Part shown: in pieces, positions 22,953 to 32,363 of the stretch
Position numbering within the stretch: the stretch's first letter is position 1
Layout of the letters: each line of letters opens with the position of its first letter
Origin: Zizania palustris
Taxonomy: Eukaryota; Streptophyta; Magnoliopsida; Poales; Poaceae
Length of the DNA stretch: 64,000 nt
Reading direction: 5' to 3'
NCBI GenBank assembly: GCA_019279435.1
Contig: JAAALK010000284.1
Location: forward strand, 19,586,428 to 19,650,427
The notes under the pieces: model-generated
Told to the model about the DNA's origin: nothing
The model's database searches: none
Seen by the model: the letters and a program-made list of their open reading frames with translations, nothing else
Position numbers and translations under genes: made by a program

Positions 22953-23042
22953 TGGATCCGTTAATCATGTAACCACGTATTTGTTCATCTATAAACAGAA
23001 CACATCCTCAATCGAGGACTGTGTGCTTGGCAACTTTTTTCA
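22953..23042 (+). repeat. Element F LTR, terminal part, inverted
   Basis: The plus-strand text 'gttaatcatgtaaccacg' through 'cttggcaacttttttca' is the end of the F LTR. It lies in the opposite orientation to the rest of F because the segment between the MITEs is inverted. Confidence 0.85.
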
Positions 23043-23054
23043 TGGTATCAGAGC
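23043..23054 (+). other. Element F primer-binding site
   Basis: TGGTATCAGAGC directly follows the LTR end. This is the classic site complementary to the 3' end of initiator methionine tRNA in plant copia elements. It now faces the plus strand because of the inversion. Confidence 0.88.
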
Positions 23055-23817
23055 TCATAAGATCCAAGAGATCCACGTTTTCTGTTGCCCACCATGTCTG
23101 CCTCTCCCAAGAGCTGTACGAGCAATTCATCGATTCAGTTCAACACCATGCCTTCGCCCTCCGTCAGCCATGTGATCAACGTCAAGCTCACACAGAAAAA
23201 GTGGAAAACTACCTGCTCTGGACGGCAGAAATCTTGCCGTACCTTCGAAGCCAAGGGCTCGTCGGCTTCGTCGATGGATCCACACCGGCGCCCAGCCAGA
23301 CCATCGCCATCGAGCCAAGTGAAGCAACTAGAGGCCGCAGGCTCATCGTCAACTCAGAGTACACAACTTGGTACCCTCAGACCAGCTGGTACTTAGCATC
23401 ATCACCCTCCTCCATCACCGAGGACGTCCTCGCCACGACGGTAGGTGCGTCCACCGCATGCGCCACTTGGGTCACACTGGAGAAGATGTTTGCGTCCACG
23501 TCAAGGGCACGGGCGATGCAAATCCGCATGGAGCTCGCCACGATCCAGAAGAAGGACCTCTCCATCGCTGACTACTTCCGCAAAGTCAAGCGTCTCGGTG
23601 ACACCCTTGCTACAATTGGCAAGAAACTCGACGATGAAGAATTGATCGCCCACATGCTGCAAGGCCTCGGCTCAGATTATGACCCTTTGGTCACGAGCAT
23701 CACGACGGGAACCGACATCTACACCATCAACGATGTGTACGCACATATGCTGAGCTTCAAATGTGTCATGTCCGCAACGGTACAATTGTTCAGGTCTCCT
23801 CAATTAACAGTGTTAAC
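23055..23817 (+). pseudogene. Element F Gag N-terminal and central part, inverted
   Basis: Starting at the ATG at 23094, one frame gives 'MSASPKSCTSNSSIQFNTMP'. A frame change near 23200 leads to the long frame with 'NYLLWTAEILPYLRSQGLVG', 'ATWVTLEKMFASTSRARAMQ' and 'DYFRKVKRLGDTLATIGKKL', a UBN2-type copia Gag domain. It ends at 'DVYAHMLSF' just before the right MITE. Orientation is opposite to the remaining F genes. Confidence 0.85.
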
Positions 23818-23964
23818 TGGGATAATTTAACTATTTGTCACTCTTAACATGTGTCAATTAATGGACCACATGTCAGTGATTCAGGTGACCCCACATGTCA
23901 GCGACTTAGAGTGGCATTTTGTTGCCACTCACATGTTAAGAGTGGCAAATAATTAACTGCCCCA
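23818..23964 (-). mobile_element. MITE copy 2 (147 bp)
   Basis: Reads 'gggataatttaactatttg' at the left and 'caaataattaactgcccc' at the right, the inverse orientation of copy 1 and longer in the middle. Flanks are TGTTAAC (23811-23817) and TGGATCC (23965-23971), again not matching each other. Pairing the outer and inner flanks of the two copies yields two normal 7-bp target duplications. Confidence 0.82.
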
Positions 23965-24069
23965 TGGATCCATGATCCGGTTTATTGGGACATGACACAA
24001 TACTCGTTCTCTCTCAACTAACTAGGCTGTTATAGAAACACAATATGAATTATGACACTAATTCTAACA
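23965..24069 (-). repeat. Element F 5' LTR, initial part
   Basis: Minus-strand TGTTAGAATTAG... through 'ccggatcatggatcc', followed by the MITE. Together with 22953-23042 it makes an LTR of the same length as 15344-15530. Confidence 0.87.
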
Positions 24070-24282
24070 CACCACCGTGGCGACCGTCCGTGTCAGCACC
24101 GTCCTCCGTTGATGAACCTCGTTGTCGTCAAAGTTCAGCAGCGCTGCCCTCGCGCCTCCGTCTTTTTTCCGGACAACTCCTTGCACCGCCTTGGCGATCT
24201 TCGGCCAGTCGATCATCAGGTTCGACACGTACCCTGAATCACCCGGTTCATAGCTCACTCCTGACACTGACAGTCCAGATGG
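24070..24282 (-). pseudogene. GUX-like xylan glucuronosyltransferase, exon 2 proximal part (captured fragment)
   Basis: Minus-strand text begins after an acceptor (aaacgcag, about 24283) with 'SGLSVSGVSYEPGDSGYVSN' and continues 'LMIDWPKIAKAVQGVV' and 'AALLNFDDNEV'. This corresponds to the GUX stem region (..DINW..V...L...... I.VLNFD..EI..W). The reading phase joins exon 1 at 24388 correctly. Element F interrupts it at 24069. UDP-glucuronate:xylan glucuronosyltransferases use the downstream GT8 domain, which was not captured. Identification is by remembered family pattern and not by alignment. Confidence 0.75.
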
Positions 24283-24387
24283 CCTGCGTTTTTCACAAGA
24301 GCAAAGATCAATTATGGGACATTGTTTTCGATCATGGAAATCAATCCAAAAGTCAATCTACAACTCTGTACAAATAACATCTGTTGC

Positions 24388-24648
24388 TTACGGCGTGTGG
24401 TGTTCATCGCTGTGGTGGATGGATGGTGAGTTGAGAAGGCTGACGAAGGAGCCACACATGAGGATGAGAAGGACGAGCTTCACATAGAGCATCTTGCCGT
24501 TTGAACCTTCAGGAAGAAGCGCGCTGAATGGCCTGTACTTTGCATCCTTCTCGTACTGGTAACTTCCTATATAACCCTTCTTGCTCAGATTGCTACTGAA
24601 AATTAACAGAGTTGCAGATGCAAGGTAAGCACTCGAGCTTAATTTCAC
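24388..24648 (-). pseudogene. GUX-like exon 1: cytosolic tail and transmembrane anchor (captured fragment)
   Basis: The minus-strand frame ends 'KYRPFSALLPEGSNGKMLYV', 'KLVLLILMCGSFVSLLNSPS' and 'IHHSDEHHTP', then a good donor gcc|gtaagc (24387). The hydrophobic run LYVKLVLLILMCGSFVSLL is a single membrane anchor after a basic tail, the type II topology of Golgi glycosyltransferases, and 'SPSIHH' resembles the GUX 'SPEAYHH' segment. The true start codon is unclear; the upstream part of the frame looks like intron or UTR sequence. Confidence 0.65.
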
Positions 24649-25040
24649 CTAGATACTGAACAAAGGTTACAGATCACACTCCACGTGGTAAAACTGAACA
24701 AGATAATCATCAGCCGTAATTAAAACCACGATTAAGTTTTTACTGAGCTATTAATTTTGCCAGTTTTATTGTGGTGTTAATTTTTCTTTTACATCTACCC
24801 TAATATGACCATCCATCTGACCAAATTCAGAACATCTCTCCCCTAATAGTAGGATCTTGCTGTCTGAACTCTGAACCTTGTGAGTGACCAGAGAAATCAT
24901 CAGCTGTAACTAAACCCACTAAGGCCAAGGGCAGCAATATCAATTGTAGATTCCTATTGCAGCATTAGTATTTAGGTTACGTTACTAACTGAGCTTCATA
25001 ATGACCTCTCTATTTAGCCTAATTCATGTATATTATATAA
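24649..25040. other. Helitron body, no gene recognised
   Basis: AT-rich sequence upstream of GUX exon 1. It may be the captured 5' flank of that gene. No motif is firm enough to call. Confidence 0.4.
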
Positions 25041-25980
25041 GGGGGTTTTTATGGTGCTCCACTATCCTACTTAGGAGGTAAGAGGTAAGATAGATTTCAG
25101 TTTTTGATTTTATTGAATTAACAAAAATAAAATTAATTATTAATGTCTTTTACCGGCTATAGTCAGTGTCCTTCTCTCTCCTCTCTCTGCTTTTTCTCCG
25201 TAGTTGCCTTATTTAGTGAAGGCCAGGTCATTATATGGTAAAAGCTGATAATGGATACAACTAGTACTAGTTATTAAACTATTAATAATTTAAGATTTTG
25301 ATCTAGTAATAATTTAAAATTTTGATCATCCCTCTGAATAACTTCCAAGACAGTAATAATTTAAAATTTTCATGATCCCTGAATAACTTCCAAAACCTCT
25401 ATTTGTTGTAGCTTTAAATTCAAGTTTTTTTAAAAAAAATAGATTTAATTAGCTTTGAAAAATTTTGGATGATCTATTGTTTTTTTATGATAACGATACT
25501 TTGCTCCTTGTGAATGCACAGATAGTCAATTCTTTCCTACTCTATTTTTATCCATACATGTCGGTCTACATGGGATTGGGAACCGAGGAAAAAGATAGCT
25601 ATATTAATGTATATCTATTACAAGAATATATATTAAATTAAAATTTTCTAAGTCAAACATATGTACACAAATTTAAAAAAATCAAGCGGTCATAATTTCA
25701 CAGTATTATCTGATTACGTGAAAAAATAAAAAAGTGAATGATATTGCATGTTATAAACGGAAACATATCAAATAATGTCTGATGTGCGCATGATTTTAAA
25801 TGGATGATGAACTGAAAAAAAGGAAATATATCAACTTCCTTATGCATGCATGATTTTAAATGGGAAGGAGATATGACATATTACTCCTAGAAGGTAATAG
25901 GTCACTCTAATCAAATCTGAACCATTGGATGGAATACAATCAACGGTTCATAGATCTTTAGGAGCACCGTAAAAATCTCC
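25041..25980. mobile_element. Non-autonomous TIR element (940 bp)
   Basis: Terminal repeats GGGGGTTTTTATGGTGCTCC (left) and GGAGATTTTTACGGTGCTCC (right, complement) match at 17 of 20 positions. Perfect 8-bp flanks TTATATAA lie at 25033-25040 and 25981-25988. No transposase coding text is present. An 8-bp duplication suits hAT or Mutator relatives. Inside, 'aataatttaaaattttgatc' followed by 'ctgaataacttccaa' is repeated (about 25307-25350 and 25355-25395). Confidence 0.78.
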
Positions 25981-25988
25981 TTATATAA

Positions 25989-26599
25989 CATAAGCTATCA
26001 CTTTTGGCATTCAGATTGCATGTTCCTCTTATCTGTACACATCTTATCCTAATAGTATGTACAAACCTGTTTTCCCGCTGATGTCAACTTGCAAACATAT
26101 GCAGTTGTAGTAAGCTAGCTACATCTCACGTGTTTGCTCTTAAAATTTTTCTTAAGCTCTTATTTTGAAGAAAGGCTTCTGCCATTGTTTTTTTAATGCA
26201 GGATAGAATTTTCTTTTTGTCTATCATGATAATTTGATAACTTATTGTGCACAGATTGGTAGTGATATAAATTGAGTATATAAAATTCAAAAGGATTCTG
26301 AATCAAATATTGTACTTATTCCCTTCTTGATTACCTTTCACTTTCAGAAAGGAAGTTAGTATGATATGATAGTTACAAAGAAAGTACTGGTAATCCATGA
26401 AGAAAATTAAGTTAGTCCAAATCCCAAACTAGAGTTCTTTATCATTCTACTATATAATAACTGAATGGTGCTTTGGAAAAACTGTTCTACTAATGAGTAA
26501 TCCACGTTCCAAACTCTTTCCTCATTTTCCATGAAATCTATTACTCTTAGCCTTTTTATAGCATGGTTCTTTTATGATTAATTTGCTTGGCATATAATT
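25989..26599. other. Helitron body; contains a second 5' terminus at 26442
   Basis: AT-rich intron-like sequence with no coding signal, except the internal Helitron 5' motif described separately. Confidence 0.45.
26442..26460 (+). repeat. Second (internal) Helitron 5' terminus
   Basis: TCATTCTACTATATAATA followed by 'actgaatgg', preceded by A at 26441. It is identical over 18 bases to the outer 5' end at 15033 and in the same orientation. No second 3' terminus was found between it and 58868. Confidence 0.75.
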
Positions 26600-26738
26600 A
26601 GTGAAGGATCAACAAAAGTGCCATCTGAGGTAACAGACATAGCAAGATCAGCCTTTTATCCTGCTTCCGGTCTATCAAACACATCTGGGTTCAAGATTCA
26701 AGACAGCCAAGGCAGGATGCACAGATTTAACTGTGGTA
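26600..26738 (+). pseudogene. Captured exon of a PB1-domain (CBS-CBS-PB1-like) gene
   Basis: An open stretch of about 46 codons between an acceptor-like end (ataattag|tgaagg) and a donor (tgtg|gtatgg). It reads 'VPSEVTDIARSAFYPASGLS' then 'GFKIQDSQGRMHRFNC', close to the start of the PB1 domain in plant CBSCBSPB proteins (..FKFEDRKGRVHRF.C). The frame has no stop, so it decayed little or was captured recently. Orientation matches RanBP1 and PP5 in the same Helitron. Family recognition is from the motif alone. Confidence 0.5.
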
Positions 26739-27307
26739 TGGAAGGAATGATACTCGTGTTGTTCAGTACTAGATAATCCCATCTTTTACTGTGGTTCTTG
26801 TTTGTGTGAAGCAATATTATTATGAGACATTGATTAAGCTCAGATGTACTCGTGAACATGAAATGGATCATATGTAGTATAATCATTGATGAATTACATT
26901 GGCTTTGTGATATTTTTGCATTCTATGTATTCTGAATGGGAGATAAACACATGACATCAAAATTGATTCACAATTGTTGTTCTGTATGTAAATCAATTGG
27001 AGAAATAGCACATGATATTTTTATTGCTTCTGGCGGTCTTATAGAGTGTTATAGATCAGTCTGTTTAATTCTAATAAAAACAAATTGCATATTGTTTGTT
27101 TTTTTGAGTGTTTTCTGAAGTTGTGAGTATGATGGTGTGGTGAGATTAAGCTTTGGTTTATATTATGGATTAGTAGGCAGTATCTATAGCTGAGTAACAG
27201 TGATTAATAAACCATTGATTGTGCAATTTTGAATATCTTGTTGTATTGATTGCTTCCGAAACACTTCAGTTTGATTGCTTGTTTTTTGATGGCTTGATTG
27301 GTGACGA
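26739..27307. other. Helitron body, no gene recognised
   Basis: AT-rich, intron-like sequence following the PB1 exon. It could be the captured downstream intron. Confidence 0.4.
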
Positions 27308-29212
27308 GACTACCAGAAACAGCGAGTTTGCCGAGTGCCCTATAGTTTGCCGAGTGCAATATCTCGGGCACTCGGCAAACATTTCGGGTTTGCCGAGTGT
27401 TTTTTGAAAAACACTCGGCAAAGACACTTGGTTTGCCGAGTGTTTTTCAAAAAACACTCGGCAAACAATTTTTTTAAAATTTTTTGTGTGAAACAATGTT
27501 TCAAGTCTCTAAGTTATTTGCAATTTCATTTTAACTTGAATTTTTTCTACACTCACAATACAACATATATTATCTCTTGTAAAAATTTCATATTTTTTTA
27601 GATAAGTTAGCTATTTTTATTCATTAAGTATGTTTTTAGGATTTAAATTGAAACGAGTGAAATTTTAACTACAAGTGTCTAAATAATGAACCAAAAAATA
27701 TAGAAAAATGATATTCATCATTGTTAGTATATTTTGAGTTCTTATACAGTAAATTGAAATAAAGTTTTAAAAAATTAGGTTGCGACACTCTATCAGCAAA
27801 GTACAACTTGATAGTTTTTTAATTTAAAAAAATCAAATAAAGTCCAAAAAATATGAGATTTATCATGGTGTTATGATATGATACATAGATACTGTGATAA
27901 AAATTGTAAAATGTTTTGATAAAGTTGTTACATATAGTGTTTAGAAAATGGAGATTTAGAGAGGATGAATTAAAGTTTAGAGAAGAAATGAGATAGATTC
28001 GAAAACAAATTAATGATTGAATTTTTGTTTTAACCTAATTTTTTTTGCATTCAAAATATAATGTATCTTATCCATTGTAAAAATTTCATATTTTTCTATA
28101 TCAGTTAACTATTTTTAATTCATTAATTATATTTCTAAGATTTAAATTGAAAAATATAAATTTAAATTGAAGAGCATGAAATAATAAACTAAATTATCTA
28201 AAAAATCATATTCATGTTTTTATTTTATTTTTATGCATTACCCACTGTATTTTTACAAATTTTGTCAAAAAATAATAATGAAAAACAAATTTAAAAAATA
28301 GAAAAAATGTTTGCCGAGTGCCATATTCAAGACACTCGGCAAATAGTTTATATTTGTCGAGTGTTGTACTCGGCAAAGGCAAAATTTTATTCCCGCCGTT
28401 TTTTCCGCATTTTTTTCATTTTTCCTCATTTTTTTAACTCTCCCCCTCTTTAAAAATATCTCTTTCCCTTCATCCTCATCTCCTCACTCCTCCCTCTCCC
28501 TCCACTCCGGCACCACCCCGACACCGCCCCGGCCGAGCGCTCCGCCCGGCGCCGCCCCGACGCCGCCTCGGCCGCACGCTCCGCCCGGCGTTGCCCCGCT
28601 CCGCCGCCGCCCCGCCCTGGCCTGGCCCCGCCTCGACGCCGCCCCACCCTGGGCGCTCCGCCCGGTGTCGCCCTGCCCTGGCCCCGCCCCGACGCCGCCC
28701 CGCCCTGGCCGCTCCGCCCGGCCCCGCCCCGGCCGCTCCCCCCGGCGCCGCCCCACCTCGGCCCCGCCCTGACGCCGACTCGCCCTGGCCGCTCCGCCCG
28801 GCGCCGCCGAGCTCGTGCGCCGCCCCGCCCTACGCCGCCCGGCCGCGTGCCGCACTGTGTGGGACCACGCCCACCACCCGTTCAACGGAATGGCGCGGGC
28901 GGCGGGCGTCCTGTTTTTTTTTTCTGTTTTTAAGTTTTACTATTGTCACATTTGGGCACTCGACAAACCTTCCGTCATTTCCCCCGTTAAGTCTTGAGTT
29001 TGCCGTGTGTCTTATGTGACACTCGGCAAAGGGTTCACCGCCCTTCGCAGAGTGCCCCGAAAAAAAGCACTCGGCGAACTTTTTTTACCAATGACGTCTC
29101 CACCGAGTAGAGTTGTTTGCCGAGTGCAACACTTGGCGAAGCATTCGCCGAGTGCAAAATAGGCTTCGCCGAGTGTTTTTGGTACTCGGCAAACTTCGTG
29201 TGTTCCGTAGTG
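27308..29212. mobile_element. Non-autonomous CACTA (CMC) transposon
   Basis: A 1,905-bp element with a 3-bp duplication CGA on both sides (27305-27307 and 29213-29215). The left end is GACTACCAGAAAC (first base changed from C) and the right end, complemented, is CACTACGGAACAC. TTTGCCGAGTG motifs in both orientations crowd 27328-27475 and 28310-29195, the usual sub-terminal binding sites of grass CACTA elements. The interior is AT-rich to 28310. A C/G-rich block of 'ccgccccgccctggccgctcc'-type text (split: ccgccccgccc / tggccgctcc) lies at 28490-28880. There is no transposase coding sequence, so it must be moved in trans. Confidence 0.9.
28490..28880. repeat. GC-rich degenerate repeat inside the CACTA element
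   Basis: Imperfect repeats of about 25-35 bases built from 'cgctccgcccggcgccgcc' and 'cgccctggcc'. All six frames stay open because of composition. The Arg/Ala/Gly-rich frames are not taken as genes. Confidence 0.6.
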
Positions 29213-29439
29213 CGACCTTTTTGCTGCTTTGAACTTTTGTTGCAACATTTCAACAACAGAAGCAAAACCTAAAACAACTAATCCAAGATCAATCTGGGCT
29301 AATCAGAGGTTTAATTAGGGGTAATCCAAGATCCATCATTTTGCTATTTCTTGCAGTGAACTAGCGACTAACTGGTTCTTTTATTTTAGCTATGCTGATC
29401 ATGTGTTTTTAGTCATTCATGATACTCCAATTTAGGGGA

Positions 29440-29997
29440 GGTCGCCTCCGCCGACACCACTAGCGAGGAGGAGGACATGCATGGGCACTCAAGTTGTCCC
29501 AATCATGCGGCTCGAGGAGGTCGCCATCACCACCGGGGAGGAGGATGAGGATATGCTCCTCGACATGTGAGCTTCTCTTCTCTCTTTCGGCTCCCTGCTT
29601 CAGTTCCCAGTGTTGGTTTGTTTTGGTTCAATTTGGTGCTGATCTTCTAGTGTTGTGATGCACAGGAAGGCAAATCTATATAGGTTCAACAAGGATGTGA
29701 ACCAGTGGAAGGAGCGGGGCACGGGCACCGTCAAGCTGCTCAAGCACAAGGAGAATGGGAAGGTCTGCCTCGTCATGCGCTAGGCTACTCAATATCTGCA
29801 CCAACCACCTAGGTTTTCCACCATGTTCAGTATTCAGTAACAAGAATGGATGGCTAATGCTTTGATGTAGTGATCTCGACCACGAAGCTGTAGGAGCTTG
29901 CGGGCAGCGATGCGTCTAGCACGTGGCGGACTTCACGGACGGGGAGCTCAAGGAGGAGATGTTTGCAATTCGGTTTATTAGCTCCGTGGAGAGTGAG
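29440..29997 (+). pseudogene. RanBP1 pseudogene (three exons with introns)
   Basis: Exon 1 (to 29566) ends 'RLEEVAITTGEEDEDMLLDM' at donor cat|gtgagc. Exon 2 (29666-29811) after cacag gives 'NQWKERGTGTVKLLKHKENG' and 'KVCLVMR'. Exon 3 (29871-about 29997) gives 'DFTDGELKEEMFAIRF'. This is the Ran-binding domain of RanBP1, which binds Ran-GTP and assists RanGAP in nuclear transport. Defects: TAG at 29781 within the conserved 'VMRQAKT' region, a frame change just after, TAG at 29891, and a small deletion near 29920. Retained introns show DNA-level capture, not retroposition. The C-terminal end is missing. Confidence 0.88.
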
Positions 29998-30498
29998 TTG
30001 TCTCCTCCCACTCCCACAGCTCCCTCTCCCTCCCATGGCGCCCTCCATGGTCACCTCCGTGTAGCTCCCTTCTGCGCCAGCTGCCACGCGCAGGTTCCTC
30101 GCGCGAGACGCGGGCCTCAGCTCCATTCGGTCGCCTCTGTCCGGTCGGGCGCCGCTCCCCGCCACAGCCGGTGCCTGCGGTGACTGACGAGGGCCCCTCC
30201 CTGACCCCTACGTGCTCCTCGTCCACGCCCCCACTTTTTGCATGCATGCTTTATGATTTTCACTAAAAATCAATTGTTTTTAATACAGAGATGCCTATTT
30301 GTATTAAATATGTATCATGTTTCTATACAATATGCTAAGGCATTATTTTTACTCCATCTTATCTCTGCAATACTCCTGAATTTATTTAATTATGTCTGGT
30401 AATTATTTTCTTGTGCAAATGCATTCTGTTGGTACAGGACTTGAAATTCTGTGTATGAAGTAGTCTCTACTGGAGAAAGCTCAAGGGTAATAACTATC
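29998..30498. other. GC-rich then AT-rich segment between RanBP1 and PP5 fragments
   Basis: 30000-30230 is GC-rich with short open frames on both strands and could be the first exon or 5' flank of another captured gene. None was recognised. 30240-30498 is AT-rich. Confidence 0.4.
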
Positions 30499-31366
30499 AT
30501 GGACGCTAACTTAAGTTCAAATGAGCAAAAGGCCGAGCTAGGAAGTAGGAACTCAAACTTAAGGCAAACGATGCCTTTAAGGGTATGTTAAGATTTCATC
30601 ATATCCACCTCACATCTACAGCTAGAAAATGTGGTATTCATTCTCCCGTCAGAAAACAGATTGCATACTTCAATGCACATTCATTTATAAAAAAAATGTA
30701 TTACATGAAAACTGCATTTGTTTTGGAGTTGTAATTCAGAATTCCAAATGTTGAGATATGAGAGTTATGTGCTGATAACAATTGGTAGACCAATTAACAG
30801 GAAATTTTAATAATTGTTGAATGTTAATCAATCATGCTGCTGATATTATACCGTTTATCTGTTTATGTACTTTAATGTGTTATATTTATATCCACCTGAA
30901 TGCTAACATGCTGCTGATATTGCCCTCACTGTCTTGCAAAATAAAAGAATCAGGCTTCCACACTGTATGCAGCATTTGCCATGTTTTTCTAAAGGAACAT
31001 TTCCCTGATTCATGATCTATTATTTTCTACAGCAAACAAGTTCTCCCTTGCTATAGAATTATATAGTCAAGCCATTGAGCTAAACAATTCAAATGCAGTT
31101 TACCTGGCAAACCGTGCATTTGCTCATACAAATAAAGTTAGAGGAATATGGAAGTGCAGGGCAAGATGCTTCAAAAGCTATTGAAATTGATCCTAGATAT
31201 TCAAAAGTAAGTGATGACACACTTCTTGCTGCCACATTTTTGCCTGTTCCTATATTTTACCATTTTGTTTGCTTGTTTGTTTATTTGTTCGTAGGGTTAC
31301 TACCGACGTGGATCAACATATCTTGCCATGGGTAAGTTCAAGGAAGCCCTAAAGGATTTTCAGCAG
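30499..31366 (+). pseudogene. Protein phosphatase 5 TPR-region pseudogene (three exons with introns)
   Basis: Exon 1 (30499-about 30581) starts 'MDANLSSNEQKAE' and, after a frame change, gives 'LKANDAFK' before gtatgt. Exon 2 (31033-31206) gives 'NKFSLAIELYSQAIELNNSN' and 'AVYLANRAFAHT', then a 4-base insertion breaks the frame before 'EEYGSAGQDASKAIEIDPRY'. Exon 3 (31295-31366) gives 'GYYRRGSTYLAMGKFKEALK' and ends cag|gtgcgc. These are the first TPR repeats of the plant serine/threonine phosphatase PP5, which dock the Hsp90 tail. The phosphatase domain is absent. Element C was inserted in the following intron at 31394. Confidence 0.9.
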
Positions 31367-31393
31367 GTGCGCAGACAGTTTCAAGTTTAACAT

Positions 31394-32083
31394 TGTTAGG
31401 GAAAATATCTTTACCTTAACAGGGGTCAAATGATAGTATCTTCGAGATCTCCGGAAGTCCGAGGCCCTCTGAAGATGTGCAGCCCTCTACTGCGACGAAG
31501 CCTAATAGCAAGCCCAAGATCCCTTCGTCCTGAGCAAAGCAAGTATATAAAAGATTATCACGAAGACTACTCCAAAAAATCCCAAGGCCAGAATCTAGGA
31601 GCGGAGGCCCCCTACGAGGCCATCTCCGAGGCCCTCTGTGAGGCCTCCTCCAAGGCCCCCTCTGAGTAAAGGCCTCTGATACACACTCTAGCGTAGGTAA
31701 AGTATCTTAATACCACCCTGGCGTGAAGACCTAGACCAGGGGCCCCCGCCCTTGGTATTTGTACATGTATTTGTATGGACTTTATCTTTTTACCCCTATG
31801 AAACCCTATAGCCGGAGCCCTGTAAGTAGAGGGTAAAATATACTTTTTCTTTTATGTTTGCCTATAAAAGCAAGGTACTACCCTTGTAAGAAGAGGGATG
31901 TTAAAAAATAGCAAAATCATTATGAACTAGAAGTAAGGCTATTATCCCTCAAGGAGGCCTGGACCAGTATAAAAACACTCTCTCCATGTGAGCCACTAGA
32001 GATTTACACCCTTTCATACACTACCTTCTTCAAGGTATTCACATTATAGAAACTTGTTTGTAGCTAAAGCAATCGTTACAACA
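31394..32083 (+). repeat. Element C 5' LTR
   Basis: 690 bp, TG...CA ends. It contains 'cccctatgaaaccctatag' and 'tataaaagcaagg' (TATA-like box at 31864). It aligns with 57465-58066, which lacks two short segments present here. Confidence 0.85.
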
Positions 32084-32085
32084 GT

Positions 32086-32106
32086 TGGCGTCGTTCGTGG
32101 GGATCC
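32086..32106 (+). other. Element C primer-binding site
   Basis: TGGCGTCGTTCGTGGGGATC lies two bases after the LTR. It fixes the element's orientation as plus. Similarity to tRNA-Asp 3' ends is from memory. Confidence 0.7.
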
Positions 32107-32363
32107 TGGTACTAAAAACTAGTGTCTCTACCACTACCTACATCTTGGAGTACACCTACAAAGAAAGCTGCTAAGTCCTACAGACTCCACGCACTCTTCA
32201 GCAAGGGGCTTCAAGTACATGTTGAAGGCCTCCAAGTCTTTTCTTCCAGTCTTGGAAGCCCTAGGGGCTACGAGGCAAACTTTCCACTCCACTTCGAAGC
32301 CCTTGGTTTCTAGACCTCGTTAGTCCTCCGAAGGTATGCTTAAGATTTTCCACTACCTAGAAC

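Larger units (their letters stand above)
15344..24069 (-). mobile_element. Element F: defective copia element inserted in the GUX exon
   Basis: Short LTRs (187 bp at 15344-15530; the right one interrupted, 22953-23042 plus 23965-24069) and a perfect CACCA duplication (15339-15343 and 24070-24074) define the element. Its order on the minus strand is Gag, zinc knuckle, protease, GAG-pre-integrase, RT and RNase H. The integrase core is missing, chromovirus G lies inside (TGGTG duplication), and the segment between two MITEs (22953-23817) is inverted. Net of insertions F is about 3.2 kb, so it is defective and needs proteins in trans. Confidence 0.88.

Noticed and set aside
23043..23054. tRNA-like match TGGTATCAGAGC (also at 17658 and 62542)
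   Set aside because: These are retrotransposon primer-binding sites complementary to initiator tRNA, not tRNA genes.
28484..28885. Long Arg/Gly/Ala-rich frames on both strands
   Set aside because: Open only because the block is GC-rich and repetitive within a CACTA element; no start context or motif.
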